Notes: a model not told the origin generated them from the sequence alone. Positions 1-10,449 are shown, numbered from the stretch's first letter. The stretch is 64,000 bases of DNA from Tepidamorphaceae bacterium (GCA_028289445.1 JANQPO010000021.1:124001-188000), one strand, 5' to 3'. Program-made: numbers and translations.

Positions 1-941
1 CCAATCCTTATTGGAACGAAATCGTTTCAGGTGGCGAAGCCTTCGTCGAAAGCCTCGGTAAGTCCAAGGACTTCCTGACCCACCTCATCAACGAGGGTTC
101 GTCGGAGAAATCTTTGGCCGACGTGAAGGCGCTTCTATCGAAGACCAATGGCGATCTGGCGCTGGCCATCGACACCAACGACGCGCCCAACGCGCGCCCG
201 GTTGTCGAAGCCTGTGTCGAGGCGGGTGCCTATGTGTCGACGCTCTGGAACAAGACCGACGACCTGCATCCGTGGGATTTCGGCGACAACTATGTCAGCC
301 ACATGTCGTGGTCCGATGAAGGACCGGCCGAGCAGACGGCGCGCGTCCTCCTGGAGGCCATGGGCGGCAAGGGTGGTGTCGTCCATCTCGGCGGCATCGC
401 TTCCAATAACCCGGCGATTGAGCGGCTGAATGGCTTGAAGAATGCGCTGAAGGACTATTCGGACGTCGAACTCCTCGACGCGCAGCCCGCCGATTGGGAC
501 ACTCAGAAAGCCAACCAGATTATGTCGTCCTTCCTCACGCGTTATGGCGACGAGATCACTGGTGTGCACTGTGCCAATGACACCATCGCTTACGGCGTAC
601 TCGAAGCGCTGCGCGCTGAGGGCATCGCGGGCATGCCGGTCGTATCCTATGACGGCAATCCGCAAGCGGTCGAACTGGTAGCCAAGGGCGAGATTCTGGC
701 AACCGTCTTCACCAACCCGCATTGGGGCGGCGGTATCACCGCGGCGCTCGCGTATCACGCGGCCGTCGGGCATTTCAAACCGTCCGAGGAGCCGGAGGCG
801 CACCGCGAATTCTACGGCCCGACGATCTTCGTCACGCCCGACGATGCCTTGGACTTCAAGGCCAAGTATCTCGACAGCGTGCCGACCTATGACTGGACCG
901 ACTTCTGGGGTCCGTCGAACGGCCAGATTCAGTACACGTAG
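1..941 (+). CDS. sugar ABC transporter substrate-binding protein (5'-truncated by window edge)
   Basis: Frame open from base 3 (NPYWNEIVSGGEAFVESLGKSKDF...) into the 114..941 ORF; periplasmic binding protein fold pattern (GVHCANDTIAYGVLEALRAEGI...VVSYDGNPQAVE); followed by permease/ATPase/permease genes. Confidence 0.85.
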   Translation, partial: NPYWNEIVSGGEAFVESLGKSKDFLTHLINEGSSEKSLADVKALLSKTNGDLALAIDTNDAPNARPVVEACVEAGAYVSTLWNKTDDLHPWDFGDNYVSHMSWSDEGPAEQTARVLLEAMGGKGGVVHLGGIASNNPAIERLNGLKNALKDYSDVELLDAQPADWDTQKANQIMSSFLTRYGDEITGVHCANDTIAYGVLEALRAEGIAGMPVVSYDGNPQAVELVAKGEILATVFTNPHWGGGITAALAYHAAVGHFKPSEEPEAHREFYGPTIFVTPDDALDFKAKYLDSVPTYDWTDFWGPSNGQIQYT

Positions 942-948
942 CGATCGC

Positions 949-975
949 GCGGCGGCCGAGCCAATCGGCCGCCGC
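949..975 (+). promoter_or_regulatory. intercistronic stem-loop: GCGGCGGCCGA-GCCAA-TCGGCCGCCGC
   Basis: Perfect 11-bp inverted repeat with 5-nt loop directly after the SBP stop codon; no clear U-tract follows. Confidence 0.75.
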
Positions 976-1125
976 TTGCTCGTTTCGCGGCAGACCGCGC
1001 TGAGCGGGCCGACATAAGAACGCTGGCCTGCTTCCTGTTCGCGCAATGGCGCGAACCACGAATGATCGGTGAGACAACGGTCTCATACCCGACCGCAAAA
1101 AGAGCGGCGGTGAGGAAACGGACAC

Positions 1126-2169
1126 ATGGTGGACACAACGGCAGGCATTGCCCCAAGGGCACGGTTCCTGACCCGAGAGCGGATCATTAAATGGGCGCCG
1201 CTCTTGGTGCTCGGCGTCCTTGTTCTCCTGTTCCCGTTCTTCGAATGGCTGGAGGATGTGCGGGCAGGCGACGCCCACACCTATCTCCTCGATTCACGCT
1301 TCTTCTCCATCCGCAACGCGGCGCGAATCGGTATCTCCGCCACGCCCGCCCTTATGGTTGCCATCGGCGTGACGTTCATCATCATCATGGGGTCGATCGA
1401 CCTGTCGATGGAAGGCACGGTGTCCGTCTGCGCCGTAATCTTCGCCTTCGTCTTCATCGCGTGGGGCGGCACGGTGCTGAGCTGGGCTTGGCTGGCGATC
1501 CCGATCGCGATGCTGGTCGGCGCCGCGATGGGCTTCATCAATGGCCTCGTGCACGTCAAGCTGAAGATCCCATCCTTCATGGCGAGCCTTGCAATGGGCT
1601 TTGTCGGCACCGGTCTCGCATTGCTTTTGACCGGTGGCGATCGCGTTCGCGTCGAGGACCCTATCTTCCGTTCGCTCCTGACGGAGCGTTGGTTCAACTT
1701 TCCCGTGATGGTCTATGTGGCGCTGGTCTTCCTGCTGATCGCCTGGTTCATCCAGTCGCGCACGACGCTTGGCCGCAACTTCTATGCCGTGGGCGGCGGG
1801 GAGGAACTGGCCCACGCCAGCGGCCTCAATGTCGAGCGGGTGCGGTTGATGGGCTTCACGCTGGCTGGCGTGTTCTTTGCCGTCGGCGCCTTGCTTGCCG
1901 TCGGCCGCATCGGCATCGCGGAGACCGCGACCGGCAATAATTTCATGTTCGTCTCGATCACCGCCGTTGTCGTCGGCGGCACGGCGCTTTGGGGCGGGAT
2001 CGGCGGGGTGTGGAACACGCTTGTCGGCGTCTTGATCGTGAACGTCATCAACAACGGCATGGTTGTCATCGGCCTACCGGCGTTCTTGCAAGACGCGGTG
2101 CTTGGCATCCTGGTCATCATCGCCGTGGTTCTGTCGACCGACCGTCGATCCGTCAGCTTCGTGAAATAG
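1126..2169 (+). CDS. sugar ABC transporter permease (RbsC-like)
   Basis: Multi-TM protein, ribose-type permease motifs (GSIDLSMEGTVSV, GGGEELAHASGLNVERVRLMGF). Confidence 0.9.
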   Translation: MVDTTAGIAPRARFLTRERIIKWAPLLVLGVLVLLFPFFEWLEDVRAGDAHTYLLDSRFFSIRNAARIGISATPALMVAIGVTFIIIMGSIDLSMEGTVSVCAVIFAFVFIAWGGTVLSWAWLAIPIAMLVGAAMGFINGLVHVKLKIPSFMASLAMGFVGTGLALLLTGGDRVRVEDPIFRSLLTERWFNFPVMVYVALVFLLIAWFIQSRTTLGRNFYAVGGGEELAHASGLNVERVRLMGFTLAGVFFAVGALLAVGRIGIAETATGNNFMFVSITAVVVGGTALWGGIGGVWNTLVGVLIVNVINNGMVVIGLPAFLQDAVLGILVIIAVVLSTDRRSVSFVK

Positions 2170-2179
2170 GGGCCAGGCA

Positions 2180-3682
2180 ATGTACGAACTGCGGCAGGTC
2201 GACAAGACATTCCCCGGCGTCCACGCGCTCAAAGCGGTCGACTTCAAAGTCAACCGGGGCGAAATCGTCGGTCTTGTCGGTGAGAACGGTGCCGGCAAAT
2301 CGACCCTCATGAAGGTGATCTACGGCGCCTATCAGCCGGACGGCGGCACCGTGACCATCGACGGAACGACCGTGCGCTTCCAGAACCCAAGACAGGCCAT
2401 GGATCACGGCATCGGCATGGTGTTCCAGGAGCAGTCGCTGATCACCAATCTCACGGTGATGGAGAACATCTTCCTTGGCTACGAGGCGCAGTTCGTCAGC
2501 TTGGGCGTGATCAATTGGAAAGCCATGGCCGAAGCGGCGAAGCAACAGCTCGCCAAGGTCAAACTCGATATCGATCCGGCGACGATCACCTCCGAACTGT
2601 CCTTCGCTCAGCGTCAGCTTGTGGAACTGGCGAAGGTGCTGACCCTTGAGGAGCGAGTCGATGGCGATCTGGTGATCCTCTTGGACGAACCCACCAGCGT
2701 GCTGGCCAAGGAGGAGGTCGAGCTTCTCTTCAATCTGGTGCGCGAGCTGACCAAGCGGGCATCCTTCATCTTCGTCAGCCACCGCATGGATGAGGTGTTG
2801 GAGCTCTCCGATCGGATCTACGTGATGAAGGACGGCGAGGTGGTGGACGTCGTCGCGCATGACAATGCGGACATGGATGCCATCCAGCACAAAATGGTCG
2901 GTCGCGACGTCGACAAGGAGTACTACCGCGAGCAGAAGCAGAAGCCCTACGGCAACGAGATCCTTCTGTCGTTCAAAAGTGTCAGCCAGGGGCGGCGTTA
3001 CCAGGATATCTCCTTCGATCTGCACAAGGGCGAGGTGCTCTGCCTCGTCGGCACCGAGGGGTCCGGGCGCGAAGCTATCTTGAGAACAGTTTTCGGCCTC
3101 GACGCACCGACCGCCGGCACGGTCGAGATCAAGGGGCAGACCATCGCGCGCTTCAATGCCCGCACCGGCGTCGATCTCGGCGTGGGCTATGTCCCGCGCG
3201 AGCGCAAGGTCGAGGGCATCGTGGCGGGGATGAACGTCTACGAGAACATGACACTCAGCCAGATGCAGAACTACGCCGCCGGCGGCGTTCTGCGCGTTGG
3301 CGAGGAAAAATCGCTCGCCCGAGACTGGATCAAGCGCCTGGCGATCAAGACGCCGAACGAGAACAAGGACTGCGGCGGCCTATCGGGCGGCAATCAGCAA
3401 AAGGTCGTTCTGGCGAAATGGCGCTCGGGCGGGTCTGACATCATCCTGCTCGACCATCCGACGCGCGGTCTCGATATCGGCGCCAAGGAAGACGTCTACG
3501 AAATGGTCCGCGAGATGTGCGACGCCGGCGCCGGCATCATCCTCGTCGCCGATACGCTGGAAGAGGCGATCGGGCTCTCGCACACCATCCTCGTGATCAA
3601 GGACGGGGAATTTCAGAAGCGTTTCGATGGGACGCCGGGTGACAAGGCGTCGCCCTACGATCTCGTGCATCACATGATCTGA
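2180..3682 (+). CDS. sugar ABC transporter ATP-binding protein (duplicated ATPase, RbsA/MglA type)
   Basis: Walker A GENGAGKST, second domain GTEGSGRE, LSGGNQQKVVLAKW; 500 aa double NBD. Confidence 0.93.
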   Translation: MYELRQVDKTFPGVHALKAVDFKVNRGEIVGLVGENGAGKSTLMKVIYGAYQPDGGTVTIDGTTVRFQNPRQAMDHGIGMVFQEQSLITNLTVMENIFLGYEAQFVSLGVINWKAMAEAAKQQLAKVKLDIDPATITSELSFAQRQLVELAKVLTLEERVDGDLVILLDEPTSVLAKEEVELLFNLVRELTKRASFIFVSHRMDEVLELSDRIYVMKDGEVVDVVAHDNADMDAIQHKMVGRDVDKEYYREQKQKPYGNEILLSFKSVSQGRRYQDISFDLHKGEVLCLVGTEGSGREAILRTVFGLDAPTAGTVEIKGQTIARFNARTGVDLGVGYVPRERKVEGIVAGMNVYENMTLSQMQNYAAGGVLRVGEEKSLARDWIKRLAIKTPNENKDCGGLSGGNQQKVVLAKWRSGGSDIILLDHPTRGLDIGAKEDVYEMVREMCDAGAGIILVADTLEEAIGLSHTILVIKDGEFQKRFDGTPGDKASPYDLVHHMI

Positions 3683-3689
3683 GGGGGCC

Positions 3690-4634
3690 ATGAAACTCGA
3701 CATCATCAAGCCGTACCTGCCTTGGATCACACTTCTGGTGCTGGTCCTTGTGGTCGGTATCGCCAACCCAGCCTTCTTCGATCCGCAGGGTATGATCGCT
3801 CTCGTTGCCGACATCGTGCCGCTCTTCATTATGGCACTGGGCATGACGTTTGCGATCTATATCGGCGGCATCGATCTGTCTGTGCAGCAAATGGCGAACC
3901 TCGTGACTGTTATCGCGACAGTCTATCTGGCGCAGTTCGGGATCGGGGTGGCATTCGTTTGCGTGCTCGCGGGATTTCTCTTCGGCGCGGCCTCTGGTTT
4001 CGTGACCACACGGCTCTACGTGCCGTCCTTCGTGTCGACGCTCGCCATGGGTTTCGTGGCGCTGTCGGGCGCCAAATACCTGTCCGGCGAGCGTGCACTC
4101 TCCATGGACGCGACGCTTCGCAACGAAAGCTTCGGCTGGATGTTCGGCAACACGGTCGGCATCCCTCATGAGTTGATCATCGCCGCCGTGCTTTTGGTCA
4201 TCGCATGGTTCCTGCAAACGCGGACAACGTTCGGTCGCTCGCTTAAGGCCGTTGGGTCGGGCGAGCTTGCGGCCGTTGCCTCCGGTCTCAATGTCGACAG
4301 GATCAAGATCCTAGCCTTCGCGATCTCAGGTACATTCGCGGCGGTCGCCGGCTTGATGTTCTCGGTGAAACTCTCCGGTGGCGACGCCAATCTCGCCAAT
4401 GGTTTCCTGCTGCTAGCGATCGTCGCCGTCCTGGTCGGCGGCACGCCGCTCACAGGCGGCGTCGGTGGTGTGATCAACACCGTGATCGGAACCTTGATCG
4501 TCGTCGTGATCCGCTCCGCCATGGTCTATCTCGAAATCGACGCGACCCAACAGCAGATGGTCTTCGGCGTCGTGCTGATCGCCGCCATCGCGCTTACCAT
4601 CGACCGCTCGAAGCTGCGGGGGGTCGTCAAATGA
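3690..4634 (+). CDS. sugar ABC transporter permease (second, RbsC-like)
   Basis: GGIDLSVQQMANLV, multi-TM, GLNVDRIKILAFAISG; adjacent to ATPase. Confidence 0.9.
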   Translation: MKLDIIKPYLPWITLLVLVLVVGIANPAFFDPQGMIALVADIVPLFIMALGMTFAIYIGGIDLSVQQMANLVTVIATVYLAQFGIGVAFVCVLAGFLFGAASGFVTTRLYVPSFVSTLAMGFVALSGAKYLSGERALSMDATLRNESFGWMFGNTVGIPHELIIAAVLLVIAWFLQTRTTFGRSLKAVGSGELAAVASGLNVDRIKILAFAISGTFAAVAGLMFSVKLSGGDANLANGFLLLAIVAVLVGGTPLTGGVGGVINTVIGTLIVVVIRSAMVYLEIDATQQQMVFGVVLIAAIALTIDRSKLRGVVK

Positions 4635-5665
4635 CCGACACCATGCGCGCGGCGGTCCTCGTCGAGCCCGGCCGGTTCGAGGTGCGCAGTGTGCGGCGCC
4701 CCGAACCTGGGCCGGATGAAGCGCTGATCCGTATCGCCCGCACCGGCATTTGCGGCACGGACATGCACATCTTTCGCGGGCATTATGCCGCCGATAGCCT
4801 GCCGATGGTTCCAGGTCACGAGTTCACCGGCCATATCGCTGCCCTTGGGCGGGATGTGCCCGGCCTCAAAGAGGGTCAGCCGGTCGTTGTCGATATGAAT
4901 ATCGGGTGCGGCCATTGCTATTGGTGCCGCCGCAACGAAATCCTCAACTGTCCTGAGATGCAGCAGTTGGGCATCACAATGGACGGCGCCTTTGCTGACT
5001 TCATCGCCGTTCCCGCACGGCTCGCGATTGCGGCGCCCGACGCCATGTCGGCCGAGGTGTTGGCGTTGACCGAGCCACTAGCCTGCGTGGTCCGCGCAGC
5101 GCGCAAAGCACGGGTTTCGTTCGCCCAGTCGGTTGTGGTGATCGGTGCCGGTCCCATCGGGAATCTGCATGTGCAGCTCCTTCGAACTATTGGCGCCGCT
5201 CCGATCATCGTTGCCGATCTCAACGACGATCGCGTGCGGATGGCGCTCGATGTGGGGGCGGACATCGGCGTAAGCGATCCAGCACTTTTGGAGGAGAAGG
5301 TTCGCGCCGCCACGGACGGTCGCGGTGTCGATATCGTCATCGAGAGCGTTGGCAGCCCCGCGCTCTATCGACAGGCGCAGCGCCTGATGCGTAAAGGCGG
5401 ACACATGGCAGCCTTCGGGCTGACGGGTGCCGGCGAAACGCTTCCAATCGATATCCTTCAGACGATTCTTGAGGAGAACTCGATCAAGGGATCGGTCGCC
5501 GGCATGGGCGAGGACATGCACGATGCGCTGACCCTTCTGGCTCATGACCGGATCGACACAACGGCGTTCACCGGCGCCGATTATTCGCTCGATGATATCC
5601 AGGTGGCCTTCGACAGCTTTGCCGAGAGGCCCGGCGACCTCAAGACCCAGATCGTGATGCACTGA
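4631..5665 (+). CDS. zinc-dependent alcohol/polyol dehydrogenase
   Basis: GICGTDMHIFRG, GHEFTG, CGHCYWCRRNEILNC structural zinc site, VVIGAGPIGNL Rossmann motif; overlaps upstream gene by 4 nt. Confidence 0.9.
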   Translation: MTDTMRAAVLVEPGRFEVRSVRRPEPGPDEALIRIARTGICGTDMHIFRGHYAADSLPMVPGHEFTGHIAALGRDVPGLKEGQPVVVDMNIGCGHCYWCRRNEILNCPEMQQLGITMDGAFADFIAVPARLAIAAPDAMSAEVLALTEPLACVVRAARKARVSFAQSVVVIGAGPIGNLHVQLLRTIGAAPIIVADLNDDRVRMALDVGADIGVSDPALLEEKVRAATDGRGVDIVIESVGSPALYRQAQRLMRKGGHMAAFGLTGAGETLPIDILQTILEENSIKGSVAGMGEDMHDALTLLAHDRIDTTAFTGADYSLDDIQVAFDSFAERPGDLKTQIVMH

Positions 5666-5684
5666 AGAGGGGGAGACCCAAGAG

Positions 5685-6242
5685 ATGGACACCGAAGCCT
5701 ATACGTCAAAGCCGGAAGGCAGGATTCCGAACAGCCGATTCCCTTTGCTTGTTCATCGCAATGCCATTCCCGGTGGCGGCGTCGACGCGGTGAAGGCGAG
5801 GTTTCTTCAAAATGGCTGGTTGAACAATTGGGACTATCCCGGCATCTACGAATATCCCCACTTCCACTCCACCACTCATGAATGCCTCGGGTGTGCGACA
5901 GGCTGGATGGAGTTTTCACTGTCCGTGGACGGCTGGACGCGCGTGCGGATCGAGGCCGGCGATGTGATCGTCATGCCGGCTGGCGTGTCGCACGAGATGG
6001 TGGGCCGTTCCGACGACATCATGATGATCGGTGGCTATCCCGAGGGGCGGGAGTGGGACAATGTCCAGGAAGCCTATCTGTCCGATGAGGATTTCAGAGC
6101 GGCCGCGAAGCGCATTATGATGCTACCGATCCCAAGCAGCGATCCGGTCACGGGCGAACCGCTGCGGCAGTGGATCGACGCGCCGTCATCCGTGGATGCT
6201 GGGCTGAACGACTTCCGCGACGGGCTCGACAAGACGGGCTAG
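5685..6242 (+). CDS. cupin domain-containing protein
   Basis: Cupin-like motif HFHSTTHECLG...VRIEAGDVIVMPAGVSHEM. Confidence 0.8.
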   Translation: MDTEAYTSKPEGRIPNSRFPLLVHRNAIPGGGVDAVKARFLQNGWLNNWDYPGIYEYPHFHSTTHECLGCATGWMEFSLSVDGWTRVRIEAGDVIVMPAGVSHEMVGRSDDIMMIGGYPEGREWDNVQEAYLSDEDFRAAAKRIMMLPIPSSDPVTGEPLRQWIDAPSSVDAGLNDFRDGLDKTG

Positions 6243-6296
6243 CCCGCCGCTCAGGATCGGAGACGAAGAAACCATGCCGGCAAACCGGACTGTGGA

Positions 6297-7898
6297 ATGA
6301 CGACCAAGGGTTACGACTATGTCATCGTCGGCGGTGGATCGGCCGGCTGCGTTCTCGCCAATCGGCTGACGGAGAACAGCGACGTCCGGGTATTGCTTCT
6401 GGAGGCTGGTGGCAAGGACTGGCATCCGCTGATCCACATGCCGGTCGGTTTTGCAAAGATGACAACCGGGCCGCACACCTGGGGCTTCAACACCGTTCCC
6501 CAAAAACACGCCAACGATCGCGAGATTCCCTATGCGCAGGCGCGGGTGATCGGCGGCGGCTCGTCGATCAACGCGGAAGTCTTCACCCGGGGCAATCCGG
6601 TCGACTACGATCGCTGGGCCAATGAGGAGGGTTGCGCGGGTTGGGCGTTCGACGACATCCAGAAATATTTCGTGCGCTCGGAGGGCAACACGTTTCTCGC
6701 GGGCGGTTGGCACGGCACCGACGGGCCGCTCGGCGTTTCGAACCTGCCCGACCCGCAACCGATGACCCGTGCCTTTGTCCGGTCGTGCCAGGAATTGGGC
6801 ATTCCCTATAACCCGGATTTCAATGGACCGATCCAGGAAGGCTGCGGCGTCTATCAAACCACCACGAAGAACGCCAAACGGTGCTCGGCTGCTGTGGCTT
6901 ATCTGAAGCCCGTATTGAAGAGGCCGAACTTGACGGTCGAGACGGGTTGTCTGGTCAAGCGCATCACCTTTGAGGGCACACGCGCCTCGGGCGTTGAGTT
7001 TGCCAATGGCTCCGGCTTGCAGACCGCGCACGCGGACGGCGAGATCCTGGTCACGGCCGGCGCAATCGGGACACCGAAGATCATGATGTTGTCCGGCATC
7101 GGGGCCGCTGCCCATCTAAAAGACCATGGGATCGATGTCGTTGCCGATTTGCCTGGCGTGGGCGAGAACCTCAACGACCATTTCGGCATCGATATCGTGG
7201 CTGAACTGACGGGGCACTACAGCCTCGACAAGTACAACAAATGGCACATGGCCGCCTGGGCGGGCGCGCAGTACTATTTGTTCAAGTCCGGTCCTGTGAC
7301 CTCGAACGTCGTCGAAGGCGGCGCGTTCTGGTTCGCCGACACATCGAAAGACGTCCCCGATCTACAGTTCCATTTCCTGGCCGGTGCGGGCGCTGAAGCC
7401 GGTGTGCCGAGCGTTCCGCAGGGGTCGTCTGGGATCACTTTGAATTCCTATACACTGCGCCCGAAGGCGAGGGGTACGGTACGCTTGCGGTCCTCGGACC
7501 CGTCAGCTCTCCCCTTGGTCGATCCCAACTTCCTGGGGCATCCCGACGACCTGAAGACCTCAATTGAAGGCGTGAAGATCAGCCGTGAGATTTTTTCTCA
7601 GCCCTCCTTGCAGAAATACATCAAGACCATCCGGTTCCCCGACGATACGGTCAAAACTCAGGCCGATTTCGAGGCGTATGCACGGCAATATGGCCGCACC
7701 TCCTATCACCCGACCTGTACCTGCAAGATGGGGACCGATGAGATGGCGGTCGTCGATCCGCAATTGCGCGTTCATGGACTCGACGGCATCCGCATCTGCG
7801 ACAGCTCGATCATGCCGAGTCTGATCGGCTCGAACACCAACGCGCCGACGATCATGATCGCGGAAAAAGCCAGCGACATGATCCGCGGCAATCAATAA
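6297..7898 (+). CDS. GMC family oxidoreductase (choline dehydrogenase-like)
   Basis: N-terminal YVIVGGGSAGCVLANRL, GGGSSINAEVFTRG, C-terminal SYHPTCTCKMG and GSNTNAPTIMIAEKASDMI. Confidence 0.93.
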   Translation: MTTKGYDYVIVGGGSAGCVLANRLTENSDVRVLLLEAGGKDWHPLIHMPVGFAKMTTGPHTWGFNTVPQKHANDREIPYAQARVIGGGSSINAEVFTRGNPVDYDRWANEEGCAGWAFDDIQKYFVRSEGNTFLAGGWHGTDGPLGVSNLPDPQPMTRAFVRSCQELGIPYNPDFNGPIQEGCGVYQTTTKNAKRCSAAVAYLKPVLKRPNLTVETGCLVKRITFEGTRASGVEFANGSGLQTAHADGEILVTAGAIGTPKIMMLSGIGAAAHLKDHGIDVVADLPGVGENLNDHFGIDIVAELTGHYSLDKYNKWHMAAWAGAQYYLFKSGPVTSNVVEGGAFWFADTSKDVPDLQFHFLAGAGAEAGVPSVPQGSSGITLNSYTLRPKARGTVRLRSSDPSALPLVDPNFLGHPDDLKTSIEGVKISREIFSQPSLQKYIKTIRFPDDTVKTQADFEAYARQYGRTSYHPTCTCKMGTDEMAVVDPQLRVHGLDGIRICDSSIMPSLIGSNTNAPTIMIAEKASDMIRGNQ

Positions 7899-7958
7899 AG
7901 CCTGTCTCCTGCCTGACTCTCCGGTGCCCGCGTGGCGCCTTCTTCTTTTGCCTTCCCG

Positions 7959-8777
7959 TCAGTCCCAGTCTGGCGCCCAGGGCACGAGATCGCTGCCGAC
8001 GATGCGATAGCCTGTGTGTGTCAGCTTCTCGATGCGTGCCATGTCGACATGGGACAGGGTGAAATCCATGATCTCGAAGTTTGCGCGGATATTCTCCGGC
8101 TTCGTCGACATGGTGTTCACGCTGACACCCTTTTGGACGATCCAGCGCAGCACGACCTGCGCCGCCGATTTGCCGTAGGCCTTGCCGATCTCGCCAAACT
8201 CGGGGTGCTTGAAGACCTCGCCGCGCGCGACCGAGGAATAGGAGGAGAGCGGGATACCGGCTTCGTTGGCGCCGGCAAGGAGCTTGTCCTGGTTCAAGAG
8301 CGGGTGAAACTCGACTTGATTGGTGACCAGCGGCGCGTCGACGATCTTGGCGGCCTCGTGCATCATCGCGATCGTGTAGTTCGATACGCCGATATTGCGT
8401 GTCAATCCGCGTTTCAAACAGTCTTCCAGCAGCCAGAGCGACGGCGCGATGTCGCCATCGACTGGCGGCCAGTGCACCAAAAGAACATCGGCATAATCGA
8501 TCCGCAGATCTTTCAGACTCTGTTCAACGGAGGCCGTGAATTTGTCAGTGCCGAAATTGTCGGGATGGACTTTGGTGGTGATGCAGAGTTCGTCGCGGGC
8601 AAGTCCCGTCGCCGCCAGCGCCTCTCCGGTTTCGGCCTCGTTTTCATACATTTGCGCGGTGTCGAACGCACGATATCCAACCTTAGCTGCCGTCATGATC
8701 GCGTCACGCGCGACATCCCCGGTGAGCGGATATGTCCCGAAGGCGCGCTGATGAGTTTCTTGAAAATAGATGTTCAT
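7959..8777 (-). CDS. aldo/keto reductase (diketogluconate reductase-like)
   Basis: RAFDTAQMYENEAETGEAL, LRIDYADVLLVHWP, GVSNYTIAMM. Confidence 0.9.
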   Translation of the reverse strand: MNIYFQETHQRAFGTYPLTGDVARDAIMTAAKVGYRAFDTAQMYENEAETGEALAATGLARDELCITTKVHPDNFGTDKFTASVEQSLKDLRIDYADVLLVHWPPVDGDIAPSLWLLEDCLKRGLTRNIGVSNYTIAMMHEAAKIVDAPLVTNQVEFHPLLNQDKLLAGANEAGIPLSSYSSVARGEVFKHPEFGEIGKAYGKSAAQVVLRWIVQKGVSVNTMSTKPENIRANFEIMDFTLSHVDMARIEKLTHTGYRIVGSDLVPWAPDWD

Positions 8778-8872
8778 GTCCTGCTCCCGTTGTCGCCGGC
8801 AGTGTGTGCCGATCCATTCATGTGTTTGAAAATGCGGGGTTTGGCTCCCTGGTCATCCAATGGTCTCGACCG

Positions 8873-9328
8873 TTAGCGATGGACCATGAGCTGATTGGCT
8901 CCAGCTTGCACGGCCTCGCCGGCCGCATTTTGAACGTCAAAACCAAGCTCCAGGATGCCGCGATCGGGTGTCTTGGTGCTCCGCTTGTCCAATACAGTGA
9001 CTGTCGCGCTCAGGCGGTCACCGATAAGAACCGGTTGTTTGAACGACCAGGTCCAGCCGAGCGATGCGATGGCATCGAACTGCGCGGAGGCGCGGTTCTT
9101 CAACCCGTCGATCAACGACAGAACCAAAAGCCCGTGCGCCACGCGGCCGGGAAAGCCTTTGGCTTGTGCTGCAAGGTCATCCATGTGGATGGCGAACCGG
9201 TCTCCCGTGAGATCGGCAAACGCTTCGATCAGTTGAGCAGTGACCTCGACAGTGTCGGTCTTAAGCCAGTCGCCGACGCGCAGCGCATCGTACCGATGGT
9301 AGCCGGGCGCCAGTTCGCGCTCGCTCAT
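8873..9328 (-). CDS. MaoC-like hot-dog fold dehydratase
   Basis: QLIEAFADLTGDRFAIHMDDLAAQAKGFPGRVAHGLLVLSLIDGL. Confidence 0.85.
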   Translation of the reverse strand: MSERELAPGYHRYDALRVGDWLKTDTVEVTAQLIEAFADLTGDRFAIHMDDLAAQAKGFPGRVAHGLLVLSLIDGLKNRASAQFDAIASLGWTWSFKQPVLIGDRLSATVTVLDKRSTKTPDRGILELGFDVQNAAGEAVQAGANQLMVHR

Positions 9329-10341
9329 GCCGGCGTCGGCGCATCGTCACGCAGGAGGCCCTGGGTTTTCAGATCAGACCAAAACTGCGCGGGGATCGAA
9401 TGGCTGAACCACGCAAGGTTCTGGGCGAGCTGATCGACGGTTCTGGTTCCCGCGATGAAGCTCGGGATCGCAGGGTGCGCCACAACGAACTGCAATGCGG
9501 CTGCCGGCAGTGGCACGTCATGCTCGGCGCAAACGGCTTCGATCTTGCGGACTTTGTCCATAATGTCTGCCGGGGCCGGGGCGTAGTTGTACTTCGCGCC
9601 CTCCTTGGCACCGGTGGCGAGGATCCCGGAGTTGAAGCCGCCACCCACGACGACCGCCGCGCCGCGCTCGACACAAAGCGGGAGAAACTCATTCAATGCT
9701 TCCTGCTCTAGAAGCGTGTAGCGCCCGGCCAGAAGGAAGCAGTCGAAGTCGCGCTGTTTCAGCGCCTCATGACAGACTTCCCACTCATTGACCCCGACGC
9801 CGATGGCCTTGACCACGCCCTCGTCGCGCAGCTTCTCTAAGGCCCGCCACGAGCCGTCCATCGCTTGTTTGAACACCTCCGGTTGCTCGGTGCCGCGAGT
9901 GAAGACATCGATGTCGTGGATGAAGCAGATGTCCATGCGCTCAAGCGCCAGGCGCTGAAGGCTGTCCTCAAACGCCCGCATGGTGCCGTCATAGGTGTAG
10001 TCGAACTCCATGACGAACGGAGCGGCGTTGGTCCAGGGCGCAAAGTCGATGGTCTCTCGCTTGGCCGGCACGAGCTTGCGTCCGACTTTCGAGGACAGGA
10101 CAAGATCATCGCGCTTCTTCCAGCGCAGGGCGTGGCCGGTGCGCAGCTCAGAGAGACCGTGTCCGTACATCGGCGCGGTGTCGTAGTATCGCACGCCGGA
10201 GTCCCAGGCATGCTGGATCATCGCATCCGACGTTTCTTCGTCGATCTCGCGGAAGATGTTGCCGATGGGTGCGGTGCCGAAGCCGAATGCCGTGACCTCA
10301 AGGTCCACGCGGCCGAATTTTCTTTTCTCGCCGGGGTGCAT
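9325..10341 (-). CDS. aldo/keto reductase (aldose/pyridoxal dehydrogenase-like)
   Basis: VRYYDTAPMYGHGLSELRTGHALR, LERMDICFIHDID, GVGVNEWEVC; 4-nt overlap with MaoC gene. Confidence 0.88.
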   Translation of the reverse strand: MHPGEKRKFGRVDLEVTAFGFGTAPIGNIFREIDEETSDAMIQHAWDSGVRYYDTAPMYGHGLSELRTGHALRWKKRDDLVLSSKVGRKLVPAKRETIDFAPWTNAAPFVMEFDYTYDGTMRAFEDSLQRLALERMDICFIHDIDVFTRGTEQPEVFKQAMDGSWRALEKLRDEGVVKAIGVGVNEWEVCHEALKQRDFDCFLLAGRYTLLEQEALNEFLPLCVERGAAVVVGGGFNSGILATGAKEGAKYNYAPAPADIMDKVRKIEAVCAEHDVPLPAAALQFVVAHPAIPSFIAGTRTVDQLAQNLAWFSHSIPAQFWSDLKTQGLLRDDAPTPA

Positions 10342-10356
10342 GCCCGTCCTCCCTAA

Positions 10357-10372
10357 GTAACCATTTAGTTAA
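10357..10372. promoter_or_regulatory. operator-like inverted repeat GTAACCATTTAGTTAA
   Basis: Near-palindrome centred about 23 nt upstream of the aldo/keto reductase start; matches the second site at 10450. Confidence 0.5.
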
Positions 10373-10449
10373 TTACAAGATTGCCGCTGACGGTGCAAGC
10401 CGGAATTGCGCTTGCCCGCTCTTGACGATCAGCCGGGTTCATGAATAAA

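Noticed and set aside
135-1046. Long minus-strand ORF (303 aa)
   Set aside because: Antisense to the clearly coding ABC substrate-binding gene; Arg/Val-rich translation without family motifs, a normal GC-rich shadow ORF.
2153-3025. Minus-strand ORF (290 aa)
   Set aside because: Antisense to the RbsA-type ATPase; shadow frame.
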